Source of the DNA: Pseudomonadota bacterium
Lineage (GTDB): Bacteria; Desulfobacterota; Desulfovibrionia; Desulfovibrionales; Desulfovibrionaceae
DNA: 64,000 nt
Direction of reading: 5' to 3'
NCBI GenBank assembly: GCA_023399375.1
Contig: JAEWPX010000007.1
Span: 21,294-85,293, forward strand
Shown: in pieces, positions 8,455-15,984 of the stretch
How the letters are laid out: the number at the start of each line of letters is the position of its first letter
How positions within the stretch are numbered: position 1 is the stretch's first letter
The notes under the pieces: generated by a model
Told to the model about the DNA's origin: nothing
What the model saw: the letters and a program-made list of their open reading frames with translations, nothing else
Databases searched by the model: none
Position numbers and translations under genes: made by a program

Positions 8455-9441
8455 TCAGCGGTACGGGCAGTCCATGACGAGGTGGCGGCGCACGTAGTCG
8501 GCCACGGCGTCCTCGAGGGGGGCAAACGGGTGGGGATAGCCCGCGGCGCGCAGGCCCGCGAGGTCCGCCTGGGTGAAATACTGGTATTTGCCGCGAATAT
8601 CCTCGGGCATATCGACATAGACGATGTTTTCCGGCCGCCCGGCGGCGGCGAACCCCGCGCCGATGAAGTCCTTGAAGCTGCGCGCCACGCCCGTGCCCAC
8701 GTTGAAAAGGCCGCTGACCTGCGGATTGTCGAGCAGCCACAGGACCACGCGCTCCACGTCGCGCACGTACACGAAATCGCGCATCTGGCCGCCGTCGGGA
8801 TAGCGCGCGTCGTGGGAGCGGAACAGCCGGACCGGCCGTCCGGCGGCGATGTCCGGCCAGACCTTGGTCAGCACGCTCTGCATCGCGCCCTTGTGCAGCT
8901 CGTTGGGGCCGAACACGTTGAAGAACTTGAGCCCCGCGTACTGGGGCGGCAGCTTTTCCCCGGCGGCCTGCCGCCGGCAGACCAGGCAGTCGAAAGCGTG
9001 CTTGCTGAAGCCGTAGAGGTTGAGCGGCGTGAGCGCGTCCAGCGCCTCGAGGGTGAAGACATCGGCGAAGCCCGCCGCGCCGTCGCCGTAGGTCGCGGCC
9101 GAGGAGGCGTAGAGAAAGGGCACGCCGGCCGCGGCGCACCAGTTAAGAAGCATCAGCGAAAACTGGAAATTTTCGCGCATGACCGCGTCGCCGTCGCTGA
9201 CCGTGGTTGAGGAGATGGCCCCCATGTGCACCACGGCGCGCACCTTGCCCCGCGCGCCTTCGAGCCAGCGCGGCAGGTCCTCGGGAAACACGAAGTCGTC
9301 GAAGCGGCGGTTGCGGACGTTGCGCCACTTGCCGCCGTTGCGCAGCCGGTCGCAAAGAACGAGCCTGCGTTCTCCGCGCTCGTTGAGGGCGGCGGCGAGG
9401 TTGGAGCCGATAAATCCCGCGGCTCCGGTGACGAGGATCAT
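8455..9441 (-). CDS. hldD: ADP-L-glycero-D-manno-heptose 6-epimerase
   Basis: The ATG at 9441 gives 328 residues, the usual length for HldD. It is an extended SDR enzyme: ILVTGAAGFIG is the N-terminal NADP-binding GxxGxxG motif, VVHMGAISSTTVSD and YASSAATYGDG supply the Ser/Thr of the active site, and LYGFSKHAFD near residue 142 is the catalytic YxxxK. FFNVFGPNE and GQMRDFVYVRDV are typical of HldD. It inverts C6 of ADP-D-glycero-D-manno-heptose to give the L,D form used in LPS core. The tandem order hldD-hldE supports a dedicated heptose operon. It is transcribed leftward from the 446-bp intergenic region shared with the aminotransferase gene. Confidence 0.96.
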   Translation of the reverse strand: MILVTGAAGFIGSNLAAALNERGERRLVLCDRLRNGGKWRNVRNRRFDDFVFPEDLPRWLEGARGKVRAVVHMGAISSTTVSDGDAVMRENFQFSLMLLNWCAAAGVPFLYASSAATYGDGAAGFADVFTLEALDALTPLNLYGFSKHAFDCLVCRRQAAGEKLPPQYAGLKFFNVFGPNELHKGAMQSVLTKVWPDIAAGRPVRLFRSHDARYPDGGQMRDFVYVRDVERVVLWLLDNPQVSGLFNVGTGVARSFKDFIGAGFAAAGRPENIVYVDMPEDIRGKYQYFTQADLAGLRAAGYPHPFAPLEDAVADYVRRHLVMDCPYR

Positions 9442-9887
9442 GGCGGCTTCTCCTGTGCGCGGCAGTGCCCGAAGGCCCGCCGGTCTCTTCGCAAGGTGCC
9501 CCAAGGGCGCGCCAAAAACAACCCGGAAATCCTGGCGCATCGCCTGTCGGCTCCCTGCGGCCGCCCGGTCGCAGGCGGGCCTTGACACGGGACAGGGATC
9601 GCGGGAAAAAACGTCATCGCCTTGCGCGAAACGTGAACGTTTCTGGAAATGCATGGACAGTGCTTCGCGCATTCCCGCGCCTGCGGTTGCGGCCGCCGGC
9701 GCACTGTCGGCCGCCTTCCCGGCCGCCCCGGCATCCTTGCCCGCCGGCGTTTTTCCCTTCGCCGGAGTCCTCCCGTCGCCGCCCCGACAGGGCCCGATCA
9801 CGAACCCCAGGAACCGCCGCCCCCGTGCGGCCTGACCACGCCAACACACTGCCGCGCCGTGAAAAAGCGCGCCCAGGGACAACACCC
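9442..9887. other. Divergent intergenic region between hldD and the sugar aminotransferase gene
   Basis: 446 bp separates two divergently transcribed envelope-sugar genes. No credible gene was found; open frames here are extensions of the neighbours. A TTGACA lies at 9582-9587 on the plus strand but has no good -10 at 16-18 bp. The main feature is a 16-bp perfect palindrome at 9628-9643, listed separately. Both promoters probably sit here. Confidence 0.5.
9628..9643. promoter_or_regulatory. 16-bp perfect palindrome, possible operator
   Basis: The sequence GAAACGTGAACGTTTC reads the same on both strands apart from the central GA, with 7-bp arms GAAACGT/ACGTTTC. It lies roughly in the middle of the region between divergent hldD and the DegT-type gene. 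This is where a dimeric regulator of both genes would bind. The binding protein is unknown. Confidence 0.4.
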
Positions 9888-11063
9888 ATGCCCATCCCGT
9901 TTATCGACCTCAAGGCCCAGTTCGCCGTCCTCGAACCCGAGATTCGCCGCCGCATGGACGCCGTGCTCGCCCACGGCAAATTCATCATGGGCCCGGAAGT
10001 GGCCGAACTGGAAACGGATCTGGCCGCATTTGCCGGCGCGCGCCATGCCGTGACCTGCGCCTCGGGCACCGACGCCCTGCTCATGCCCCTGCTCGCCTGG
10101 GGCATCGGTCCCGGCGACGCCGTCTTCACCACGCCCTTCACCTTCATCGCCACGGCGGAAGTCATCGCCCTGCTCGGCGCAACCCCGGTCTTCGTGGACA
10201 TCGACCCGCGCACCTACAACATCGATCCCGCCCGGCTGGAGCTGGCCGTGGCCGCGGTTGCGGCGCAGGACCCAACACTGCATCCCCTGCCCATGGCGGC
10301 CATGACCCACAAGCTGAGGCCCAAGGCAGTCATTCCGGTGGACCTCTTCGGCCTGCCCGCGGACTACGACGCGCTTGCGGCCACGGCCCGGAAGCACGAC
10401 CTGCTCGTGCTCGAGGACGCGGCGCAGGGCTTCGGCGGGGTCTACAAGGGCAGGAAGGCGGGGGCGCTCGGCGCAGCCGGGGCCACGAGCTTTTTCCCGG
10501 CCAAGCCGCTGGGGTGCTTCGGCGACGGCGGCGCGGTGTTCACCGACGACGACGCCCTGGCCGACGTGCTGCGCTCCATCCGCGTGCACGGCAAGGGCGG
10601 CCACAAGTACGACAACGTCCGCATCGGCCTCAACTGCCGCCTGGACACGCTGCAGGCCGCGGTGCTGCTGGCCAAGCTGCCGGCCTTTCCCGGCGAACTC
10701 GACGCCCGGGACGCCGCGGCGGCGCGCTACAATGCGGGCCTCGCCGGCCTGCCGGGCCTGACCCTGCCCGTGGTGCCGGAAGGCTGCCGCTGCGCCTGGG
10801 CCCAGTACACCCTGTCCCTGTCCGGCCATGACCGCGACGCGGTGGCCGCATCCCTGCGCGAGGCCGGCGTGCCGAGCATGGTCTACTACCCCAAGCCCCT
10901 GCACACCCAGACCGCGTTCGCCGGCCTCGGGCACGCGCCCGAAGACTTCCCGGAAAGCCTCGCCGCGAGCGCCCGGGTGTTGAGCCTGCCCATGCACCCC
11001 TACCTGACCGCCGACGTCCAGGACGTGGTCATCGCCGCCGTCGGCAAGACCCTTAACGGCTAG
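9888..11063 (+). CDS. DegT/DnrJ/EryC1/StrS-family sugar aminotransferase
   Basis: I chose the ATG at 9888 because MPIPFIDLKAQ is the canonical start of this family; upstream open sequence is not protein-like. 391 residues. PLP-enzyme landmarks are CASGTDALLMPLLAWGIGPGD, TPFTFIATAEVIALLGATPVFVDID, VDLFGLPADYDAL, LEDAAQGFGGVYKGRKAG (the Asp binds the pyridine nitrogen), and SFFPAKPLGCFGDGG near residue 206, where the Lys forms the PLP Schiff base. The sequence resembles WbpE-type enzymes that transaminate a 3-keto-hexuronic acid nucleotide sugar. Its product probably feeds LPS or glycan synthesis. The exact substrate cannot be read from the sequence. Confidence 0.88.
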   Translation: MPIPFIDLKAQFAVLEPEIRRRMDAVLAHGKFIMGPEVAELETDLAAFAGARHAVTCASGTDALLMPLLAWGIGPGDAVFTTPFTFIATAEVIALLGATPVFVDIDPRTYNIDPARLELAVAAVAAQDPTLHPLPMAAMTHKLRPKAVIPVDLFGLPADYDALAATARKHDLLVLEDAAQGFGGVYKGRKAGALGAAGATSFFPAKPLGCFGDGGAVFTDDDALADVLRSIRVHGKGGHKYDNVRIGLNCRLDTLQAAVLLAKLPAFPGELDARDAAAARYNAGLAGLPGLTLPVVPEGCRCAWAQYTLSLSGHDRDAVAASLREAGVPSMVYYPKPLHTQTAFAGLGHAPEDFPESLAASARVLSLPMHPYLTADVQDVVIAAVGKTLNG

Positions 11064-11087
11064 GCCCGGTCGGGTTCTTCCAAAAAA

Positions 11088-11119
11088 CACAGGCCCCCTC
11101 CCGAAGGAGGGGGCCTGTG
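11088..11119 (-). terminator. Rho-independent terminator between convergent genes
   Basis: A perfect 14-bp stem (11088-11101 with 11106-11119) closes a 4-nt loop. Read leftward it is followed by six T residues, so it terminates the RNA-binding protein gene. It also lies just after the aminotransferase stop and may slow rightward transcripts. Confidence 0.9.
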
Positions 11120-11244
11120 CGTGACCGGGCCGGGACGGATGTCCCGGCCCTTGCATTTCGTTTACGGCGTGGGTCCTCTAGCGGCATCCCGAAGACGCGC
11201 ATGCCCGGGGCTCGCCAGAACCGGCCCGGGGGCGTCGGCAGGGC

Positions 11245-11562
11245 CTACCAGCGGCCGCCGCCTCCGCCATAACCGCCGCCGCCACCGCGACGACCGCCGC
11301 CGCCGCCGCCGGAGCGGGGCTTTTCCTGGGCTTCGTTGACTTTCAGGGTGCGGCCGCCCAGTTCCTTGCCGTCCAGAGCCTGGATGGCGGCGTTGGCGCC
11401 TTCGTCATCCATCTCCACGAAGCCGAAGCCACGCAGACGGCCGGTTTCCCGGTCGGTGATGAGGTTGACGCTGAGCACTTCGCCGTAGGAGGCGAAGTGG
11501 TCGCGGACGTCGTCTTCCGTGGAGGAGAAGGACAGATTACCAACGTAAAGTTTCTTCGACAT
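11245..11562 (-). CDS. Glycine-rich RRM RNA-binding protein
   Basis: The ATG at 11562 gives 105 residues. One RNA recognition motif fills residues 1-82: KLYVGNLSF is RNP2 and LRGFGFVEM is RNP1, with the aromatic residues that stack on RNA. The remaining tail is almost pure Gly with Arg, Tyr and Trp (RSGGGGGGRRGGGGGYGG). This architecture is common in cyanobacteria and deltaproteobacteria, where such proteins act in cold adaptation or as RNA chaperones. It is a single-gene transcript with a strong terminator. Confidence 0.92.
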   Translation of the reverse strand: MSKKLYVGNLSFSSTEDDVRDHFASYGEVLSVNLITDRETGRLRGFGFVEMDDEGANAAIQALDGKELGGRTLKVNEAQEKPRSGGGGGGRRGGGGGYGGGGGRW

Positions 11563-11887
11563 GTACTCTAGCTCCGGTCTTTGGCATGATCTGTTTCGGC
11601 GGTTGGGGGATCGACTTCCATCAGGTCCAAGCAGCGAAAAAAGGCATGCGCGTTGCAGATAATACCTCATTGTACACGGACCGGATACAAACACAACAAA
11701 TATGTGTCCGGCGGCAGAGGATTTTTTATGCCCGCGCAAGCGCCCGAGCGCAGAAGCCGTCCGTGCGCGCCGCAGGTCCGGGAAAGCTCCCGCAACGCCT
11801 CCCGGAAGGCGTGGCGGAATGCGGGGTCATGCGGGTGAAGATGCGACCCGGCCGCATGATGTCGATGTATTATTATAAGGACGCGGG
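11563..11887. other. Leader/promoter region of the RRM protein gene
   Basis: 325 bp without a gene. A possible leftward promoter lies at 11669-11696, listed separately, which would give a 5' leader of about 100 nt before the RRM gene. Long leaders are usual for cold-shock-type RNA-binding protein genes. The rest, toward 11887, holds only open frames without a convincing start or homology. Confidence 0.4.
11669..11696 (-). promoter_or_regulatory. Possible promoter of the RRM gene
   Basis: On the minus strand TTGTGT (11691-11696) and TACAAT (11669-11674) are separated by 16 bp. The -10 is good (5 of 6), the -35 weak (TTG only). Confidence 0.35.
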
Positions 11888-12841
11888 CTAGGTCAGCAGG
11901 GCGTACGCCAGCGCGACCAGGGCGACGCTCGCCGCGCGCAGCGCCTGGTTGTGCGCGATCAGGCGCACGGCGTTTTTGGGCGAGAAAATGCCGGCGTAAT
12001 AGGGGAACTGGTGGCGGAAGGCCCGCATCGGCGTGGACAGGATGTTGCCGATTAAAAGCGCCAGCACCACCTGTCTGGCGCTCAGGTCGCCTGCGCCGAG
12101 CATGGCTCCGGCTGCCGCGAGGCCGGCGGTGAATTCCGCCACCACCTGGAACATGACGATGCTCACGGCCTGCGGCGTCATGAAGGAAAGAAAGGAGAGG
12201 TGCTGCGAGAGCCATTTTTCCATGGCGTCGAACGCGCCGAACACCGTGAGGTAATGGATGCCGACGTAGATGGGCACGGTGAAGAGGATCATGGTGCGGA
12301 TACGCCGCGTGAAGCGTTTCCAGGCCTTGGCCAGGGCTTTCTTCCAGGAGAAGTCGCCGTCCTTGAGGTGGCAGACGACGCAGCCCTCGGGCAAGGGCGG
12401 CAGGAGCAGGCGGCCGTAGACCAGGATGGCGGCGGTGCGCAGCAGGGCGGCGAGCAGGGTGAGGCCGACGTAGGTGAGCGACGGCCGCATGCCGAGAAAG
12501 GGCACGGTGACGAAGAACATCTGCGGCAGGTGCAGGAAATAGGTGGGCAGGCTGTTGAAGAGGTTGGCCAGGACGAGCTCCCGGTCATCGAGCTTGCCGG
12601 CGGCGTAGGCCTCGGCGAGCAGGGAGTTGGCGGCAAACCCGGAGAAAAACGCCATGGAGAAGCTTGCGCCGACCACGTCCTTGAGGTGGCCGAGGCGGAT
12701 GACGGGCGCGGCGAGGCGCGCGAGGAACCGGGTCCAGTTGAGGGCTTCTATGCAATTGGCCACGAGCAGGCCGACGGCCAGGGAGCCGAGGAGCCGCAGC
12801 AGGGGCCAGAGCAGGGAGTGCCACGTGTGCGCGATGTCCAT
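11888..12841 (-). CDS. Nucleoside recognition (Gate)-domain membrane protein
   Basis: The ATG at 12841 (MDIAHTWHSLLWPLL) gives 317 residues; an upstream ATG would add a non-membrane segment. At least seven hydrophobic segments are visible, including LLGSLAVGLLVANCI, AFFSGFAANSLLAEAY, LANLFNSLPTYFLHLPQMFFV, LTYVGLTLLAALLRTAAILVYG, TMILFTVPIYVGIHYL and VVLALLIGNILSTPMRAF. The FSGFAANSLL and GNILSTPMRAFRHQFPYYAGIFSP stretches match the Gate-domain proteins common in sulfate reducers. It is an inner-membrane protein, perhaps a transporter component; the substrate is unknown. It is transcribed toward the RRM gene, away from the tRNA pair. Confidence 0.75.
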   Translation of the reverse strand: MDIAHTWHSLLWPLLRLLGSLAVGLLVANCIEALNWTRFLARLAAPVIRLGHLKDVVGASFSMAFFSGFAANSLLAEAYAAGKLDDRELVLANLFNSLPTYFLHLPQMFFVTVPFLGMRPSLTYVGLTLLAALLRTAAILVYGRLLLPPLPEGCVVCHLKDGDFSWKKALAKAWKRFTRRIRTMILFTVPIYVGIHYLTVFGAFDAMEKWLSQHLSFLSFMTPQAVSIVMFQVVAEFTAGLAAAGAMLGAGDLSARQVVLALLIGNILSTPMRAFRHQFPYYAGIFSPKNAVRLIAHNQALRAASVALVALAYALLT

Positions 12842-12919
12842 GGTGGCGCAGCTATAGTCAGGCGACGCGGCTTTGGGAAGCCTGCAGGCGCCTGGTTTTT
12901 GGTTTTTTTGCGGAAAGAG

Positions 12920-12948
12920 TTGACAGCCGGCCCGCAAACGCATAGTGA
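12920..12948 (+). promoter_or_regulatory. Promoter of the tRNA-Lys/tRNA-Glu transcript
   Basis: A consensus TTGACA at 12920-12925 is followed after 17 bp by TAGTGA at 12943-12948. This puts the start site 8-10 bp before tRNA-Lys. Confidence 0.6.
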
Positions 12949-12962
12949 CATCTTTCCCGTGT

Positions 12963-13038
12963 GGGCCGTTAACTCAGACGGTAGAGTATCTGCCTTTTAA
13001 GCAGAGAGTCGCTGGTTCGAGCCCAGCACGGCCCACCA
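12963..13038 (+). tRNA. tRNA-Lys (anticodon TTT)
   Basis: A full cloverleaf is visible: acceptor GGGCCGT pairs with ACGGCCC, the anticodon stem TCTGC/GCAGA holds the loop CTTTTAA, and the T arm GCTGG/CCAGC encloses TTCGAGC. CCA is encoded. It is followed 9 bp later by tRNA-Glu. Confidence 0.96.
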
Positions 13039-13047
13039 GCAGCGTCC

Positions 13048-13123
13048 GTCCCCATCGTCTAGTGGCCTAGGACGGCGGCCTCTCACGCCGCTAACAGGGG
13101 TTCAAATCCCCTTGGGGACGCCA
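13048..13123 (+). tRNA. tRNA-Glu (anticodon CTC), prophage attachment gene
   Basis: Acceptor GTCCCCA pairs with TGGGGAC, the anticodon stem GCGGC/GCCGC holds CTCTCAC, the T loop is TTCAAAT, and GCCA is encoded at the end. The 3' part from the anticodon loop onward is the left copy of the 49-bp att repeat, so the gene stays intact after integration. Confidence 0.96.
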
Positions 13124-13126
13124 AGA
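13078..13126 (+). repeat. attL of prophage 1 (49-bp direct repeat)
   Basis: Positions 13078-13126 are identical to 52840-52888. The repeat begins at the 3' edge of the tRNA-Glu anticodon stem, covers the loop through the CCA, and ends 3 bp after it. This is the classical attachment site of a tRNA-targeting tyrosine integrase; the integrase stop is 52 bp inside. Confidence 0.95.
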
Positions 13127-13177
13127 CTTAGCCGATCGAGTTTGCCGCCAGGGGTATTTCTAGGGGTAAACTCGGTT

Positions 13178-14206
13178 TCAAAGGCCCTCGGAGCTTCCGA
13201 CTCCGGGGGCCTTTTGCTTTCCGCAGAACACGTCATCGAGCACGTTCTCGACGATCCCTAGCGAGTGCAGATAGCGGGCCGTCGTGGTCGGGCTCTTGTG
13301 CCTGAGGATCGCCTGGATCGTCGGGATGTCTACGCCCTCCCTGGCCAGGATCGAGGCCGAGAGGTGGCGTATCGCATGGAACCCGAACGGACGGACGCCG
13401 GCGCGCCGGCACAGCCTTTCCATGTAGTGCTGCCGGTTCGTGTAGGGCTCGCCGTTGACCTGGCTGAAGACCAGCATCGACCGGGGACCACGGGAACGGA
13501 GCGCGGACAGCGAGGCGCTCAACTTCGACGTCATGGGCAGCGTCGCATACTCCAGGCCTCCCGTGGCCGTCTTGCGCGTCCCGAGCCGGATCGTCCGGGC
13601 CTTGAAGTCCACGTCAGGCCAGCCCAAGCGGAAGAGCTCGCCCCTCCTGGCAGCAGTGTGCAGGGCCGTCAACAGGAAGGCTTGATCGTCGGGTTCGGCC
13701 AGGGCGTATGCCTTCCAGAAGTCGGCTTCGCTTGGGACATAGCGTGGGCGCTGGTCGTGGGCGAACTTTTCCATGGCCTGAAACGGGTTCTCTTTGGGGA
13801 GCTTGAGGTAGCGGACGCCCCAGCTCCACATGGCGACAAGGTTCTTGCGGTCCTTGTTGGCCGCGTTTCCGCTCGCCATGGCCCGCAGACGAAGCGCGTC
13901 CAGTATGTTCTTGGGATTGATGCCCTCGGCCGGAGTATCGAGGCCGATGAACCGCAGGGCGTTGTCCAGAGCAAGGCGCTTCTCACGGAACGTCTTGGCG
14001 CTGAAGCGCTCCTTTGCCCAGTCGAGGTACTGCGTCGCCAAGACCAAGACCGTAAGGATTGGCCGCGCCTCCTGCTCCCACGTCTCGGCGCTTTGGTTTG
14101 CCTCCCATTTTTTGGCCTCTGCCTGGGTCTTGAAAACGGCCTGCTTCCGCTTCCCGTTTATGGTCTTCGTCGCACGGTATGTCCCGTTTTTCTGACGATA
14201 TGGCAT
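13178..14206 (-). CDS. int: Tyrosine integrase of prophage 1
   Basis: The ATG at 14206 has CGGAGAA upstream; 342 residues. The N-terminus MPYRQKNGTYRATKTINGKRKQ is an arm-binding-type domain, followed by a core-binding SAM-like domain (~50-150) and the catalytic domain. Catalytic residues are R187 (AARRGE), H277 and R280 (HAIRH), H303 (LRHKSP) and nucleophile Y312 (ARYLH). It catalyses integration and excision between phage attP and tRNA-Glu attB. Its stop lies 52 bp from attL. The start lies inside the HTH gene upstream, so the two are probably translationally coupled. It is clearly related to the integrase of element 2 at 52980-54089. Confidence 0.95.
   Translation of the reverse strand: MPYRQKNGTYRATKTINGKRKQAVFKTQAEAKKWEANQSAETWEQEARPILTVLVLATQYLDWAKERFSAKTFREKRLALDNALRFIGLDTPAEGINPKNILDALRLRAMASGNAANKDRKNLVAMWSWGVRYLKLPKENPFQAMEKFAHDQRPRYVPSEADFWKAYALAEPDDQAFLLTALHTAARRGELFRLGWPDVDFKARTIRLGTRKTATGGLEYATLPMTSKLSASLSALRSRGPRSMLVFSQVNGEPYTNRQHYMERLCRRAGVRPFGFHAIRHLSASILAREGVDIPTIQAILRHKSPTTTARYLHSLGIVENVLDDVFCGKQKAPGVGSSEGL
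13181..13214. terminator. Terminator overlapping the integrase 3' end
   Basis: Arms GGCCCTCGGAG (13183-13193) and CTCCGGGGGCC (13201-13211) pair with one mismatch. Rightward they are followed by TTTTGCTTT, leftward by TTTG. It can end both the tRNA transcript reading into the prophage and the leftward integrase message. Confidence 0.7.
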
Positions 14207-14366
14207 GGATTTTCTCCGATATGACATTTTCAAAGAACACGACGGCCCCGCCGGGGACGGGCTGGAAACCGCCAAGCGCACGCTTATGGCGGTACACCCA
14301 CCCGAGGCTTTTGCCAAACCGTTGCGCGACCTCGTAGGCGTCCATGCTTTTCCCGGCGTCGAGCAT
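13983..14366 (-). CDS. Excisionase-like HTH protein overlapping the integrase
   Basis: A strong Shine-Dalgarno (GAGGAGGAAGG) precedes the ATG at 14366. The first ~57 residues form a small HTH_17/excisionase-like domain (SMDAYEVAQRFGKSLGWVYRHKRALGG) followed by VVFFENVISEKIHA. The frame then continues about 70 codons inside the integrase gene in another frame. The integrase ATG overlaps the codons for Ile-His-Ala. Exactly the same arrangement occurs in element 2 (53896-54273). The N-terminal domain probably controls excision direction or int expression. Whether the out-of-frame C-terminal tail is functional is unclear. Confidence 0.7.
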   Translation of the reverse strand: MLDAGKSMDAYEVAQRFGKSLGWVYRHKRALGGFQPVPGGAVVFFENVISEKIHAISSEKRDIPCDEDHKREAEAGRFQDPGRGQKMGGKPKRRDVGAGGAANPYGLGLGDAVPRLGKGALQRQDVP

Positions 14367-14436
14367 CGTCCTTCCTCCTCGTCTTCAACCGGCGCGACAA
14401 CCGCAGTCGCCGCGCCGCCAGAAATCAGGAGTTACT

Positions 14437-14820
14437 TCACTCCACGCCATTGGCCCGACGTAGGCGGTCTATTTCGGCGGCAATGAGCGCCCCAGCGACC
14501 GCGAGACGCTGGATGCGGCCCTTCCTGTCTCGCTTCGCCCATTTCTCATCCCACCCCGTCTCCTCGAAAAAGCGATCCGGGGTGAACGTCACGCCGTCCT
14601 CACGGATCATGCAAGGCATGGCGTAGTAGCAGGCGGCAAATGCCAACTCACTGTCCTGGTGTTGGTCGTCGTGCTCAGGCGTCCAGCCTTCCGCTTCAAT
14701 CTGCCGGCGGCGCTCGGCCGCGATCTCCTCGGGGTCCCGGCCGTCCTCGGACTGCTTGCTGTCGTCCACGGTGATTTCGACCTCGGCCATGAACCGGTAG
14801 CGGTAGGTGTGGATGGCCAT
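14437..14820 (-). CDS. Conserved phage protein with GWTPEHDD motif
   Basis: 127 residues from the ATG at 14820. The central EEIAAERRRQIEAEGWTPEHDD followed by LAFAACYYA is a pattern I recognise from many phage early-region hypothetical proteins. The C-terminal half has FFEETGWDEKWAKRDRKGRI and a helix ALIAAEIDRLRRA. It is the last of the leftward small genes before the HTH/int pair and overlaps the stop of the preceding gene (ATGA). The function is not known; I do not assign an enzymatic activity. Confidence 0.7.
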   Translation of the reverse strand: MAIHTYRYRFMAEVEITVDDSKQSEDGRDPEEIAAERRRQIEAEGWTPEHDDQHQDSELAFAACYYAMPCMIREDGVTFTPDRFFEETGWDEKWAKRDRKGRIQRLAVAGALIAAEIDRLRRANGVE

Positions 14821-15017
14821 CAGATGAGCCCCTTCGCTTCGGCCAGCCATTCGGGCATGGACACGGTGATGGTGTCGCCCTTCTCCGCGTCCATGCCCCA
14901 TTCGATTTGGCTGAGCGGAATCCAGACTTCATCGCCGTCGAATTCAACGAGGATGGCCGAATCGGTTTCGTGGAGAAACTCCAGGTCTTCCACGTCGATC
15001 ATGTCGTTTCTGGCCAT
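14820..15017 (-). CDS. Small conserved phage protein
   Basis: 65 residues from ATG 15017, overlapping the next gene by ATGA at 14820. The sequence is acidic with alternating beta-type segments (AILVEFDGDEVWIPLSQIEW, DTITVSMPEWLAEAKGL). It looks like a compact beta-rich phage accessory protein. No function can be inferred. Confidence 0.65.
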   Translation of the reverse strand: MARNDMIDVEDLEFLHETDSAILVEFDGDEVWIPLSQIEWGMDAEKGDTITVSMPEWLAEAKGLI

Positions 15018-15019
15018 AG

Positions 15020-15613
15020 CTACGCCGCCTTCTTCCCGGTCTGGTCCAGGGGAAGCATGATCTGGTCGGCCGTGACGCTCTCCGGCGTGCAGAGCCGGCC
15101 GTCCTTGTCGATGTAGGCCACGCCGCCGCCCTCGGCCTTGGCCAGGGACACCTTGACCTCGTAGGTCCACTTGACCGCAGCGCTGTTCTCGCTCGGCTCT
15201 CCCTTGATGGTGACGGCGAGCTTGCGCGCCTCGTCGATGCCGGCCCGGCGGTGCACGTCGCTGGCCATGGCCTGGAGGCCCTCGTTGATCTGCTGCACCA
15301 GGTCGCCGCCTGCGATAAACGAAACGTCATAGGTGCCGTCCGTGGGGAGCCGGCCGCCCAGGAGCCGCCGCAGCCGCTCCAACGTTTCCCCCTGGTCCTT
15401 GAGCTCGGCGTCCAGGCGCTCGAGGCGCACGTCCCTGGCGTAGACCTCGAACCACGCCGCGACCTCGAACGAGAAAGGGATAGGGCCGATGATGCCCGGC
15501 GCGATCGCACCGGCGAGGATGGTCCCGTTGGGGAAAGGGTAGAACTCGACGGGGACGGGGAACGTGGTCGTCGCCGGCTTGGACTTCCCTCTCATTTTGT
15601 AGACCTTGCTCAT
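15020..15613 (-). CDS. Hypothetical phage protein
   Basis: 197 residues from ATG 15613, preceded by GAGGAGGAACACC. The N-terminus is basic (SKVYKMRGKSKPATTT), followed by a hydrophobic stretch (TILAGAIAPGIIGPIPFSFEVAAWF), a charged helix likely to form a coiled coil (RLERLDAELKDQGETLERLRRLLGG), and a beta-rich C-terminal half. It lies 2 bp upstream of the 65-residue gene. I do not recognise a family. Confidence 0.6.
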   Translation of the reverse strand: MSKVYKMRGKSKPATTTFPVPVEFYPFPNGTILAGAIAPGIIGPIPFSFEVAAWFEVYARDVRLERLDAELKDQGETLERLRRLLGGRLPTDGTYDVSFIAGGDLVQQINEGLQAMASDVHRRAGIDEARKLAVTIKGEPSENSAAVKWTYEVKVSLAKAEGGGVAYIDKDGRLCTPESVTADQIMLPLDQTGKKAA

Positions 15614-15624
15614 GGTGTTCCTCC

Positions 15625-15984
15625 TCATGCCGGGCTTACTCGTGCCCGGGGAAAGGTTTGCATTTTCGCCGTCCCGCCCGGCTCGTGGACGTACCATTCA
15701 ACAGCCCCTGTCATCGGATCGAATACCGGCTCGACCTGGAAATCCCCCCACGCCTCTTTCCAGCGCCACGCCAAGCCCCACAGTCCCGGGCCCGGGTTGA
15801 CCCGAAAAAGCTCTTGGCGCGTCCAGCCCGCGGCCAGCAGTTCGGCCAGGAGCGGCCGCAGAAATCGGACGCCCGCCTCATACGCTTTGGCCCTGGCCCG
15901 GACTTTGGCCGCCAGCCTGTTGGGGTTGAAGGGACCTCCGCGTGGTGTTGCCGTGGATGGCGAGGCACAGTTCCAAGGCTTCAT
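15625..15984 (-). CDS. Hypothetical phage protein, overlapping the preceding frame
   Basis: The strongly protein-like part is NPNRLAAKVRARAKAYEAG to the end (RFLRPLLAELLAAGWTRQELFRV, WGLAWRWKEAWGDFQVEPVFD). The start is uncertain: ATG 15984 has no Shine-Dalgarno, and a good GGAGG lies at about 15918-15925 with no standard start codon nearby. It overlaps the gene at 15878-16072 by about 100 bp in another frame. Either the two are coupled genes or one gene is read through a frameshift. Function unknown. Confidence 0.5.
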   Translation of the reverse strand: MKPWNCASPSTATPRGGPFNPNRLAAKVRARAKAYEAGVRFLRPLLAELLAAGWTRQELFRVNPGPGLWGLAWRWKEAWGDFQVEPVFDPMTGAVEWYVHEPGGTAKMQTFPRARVSPA

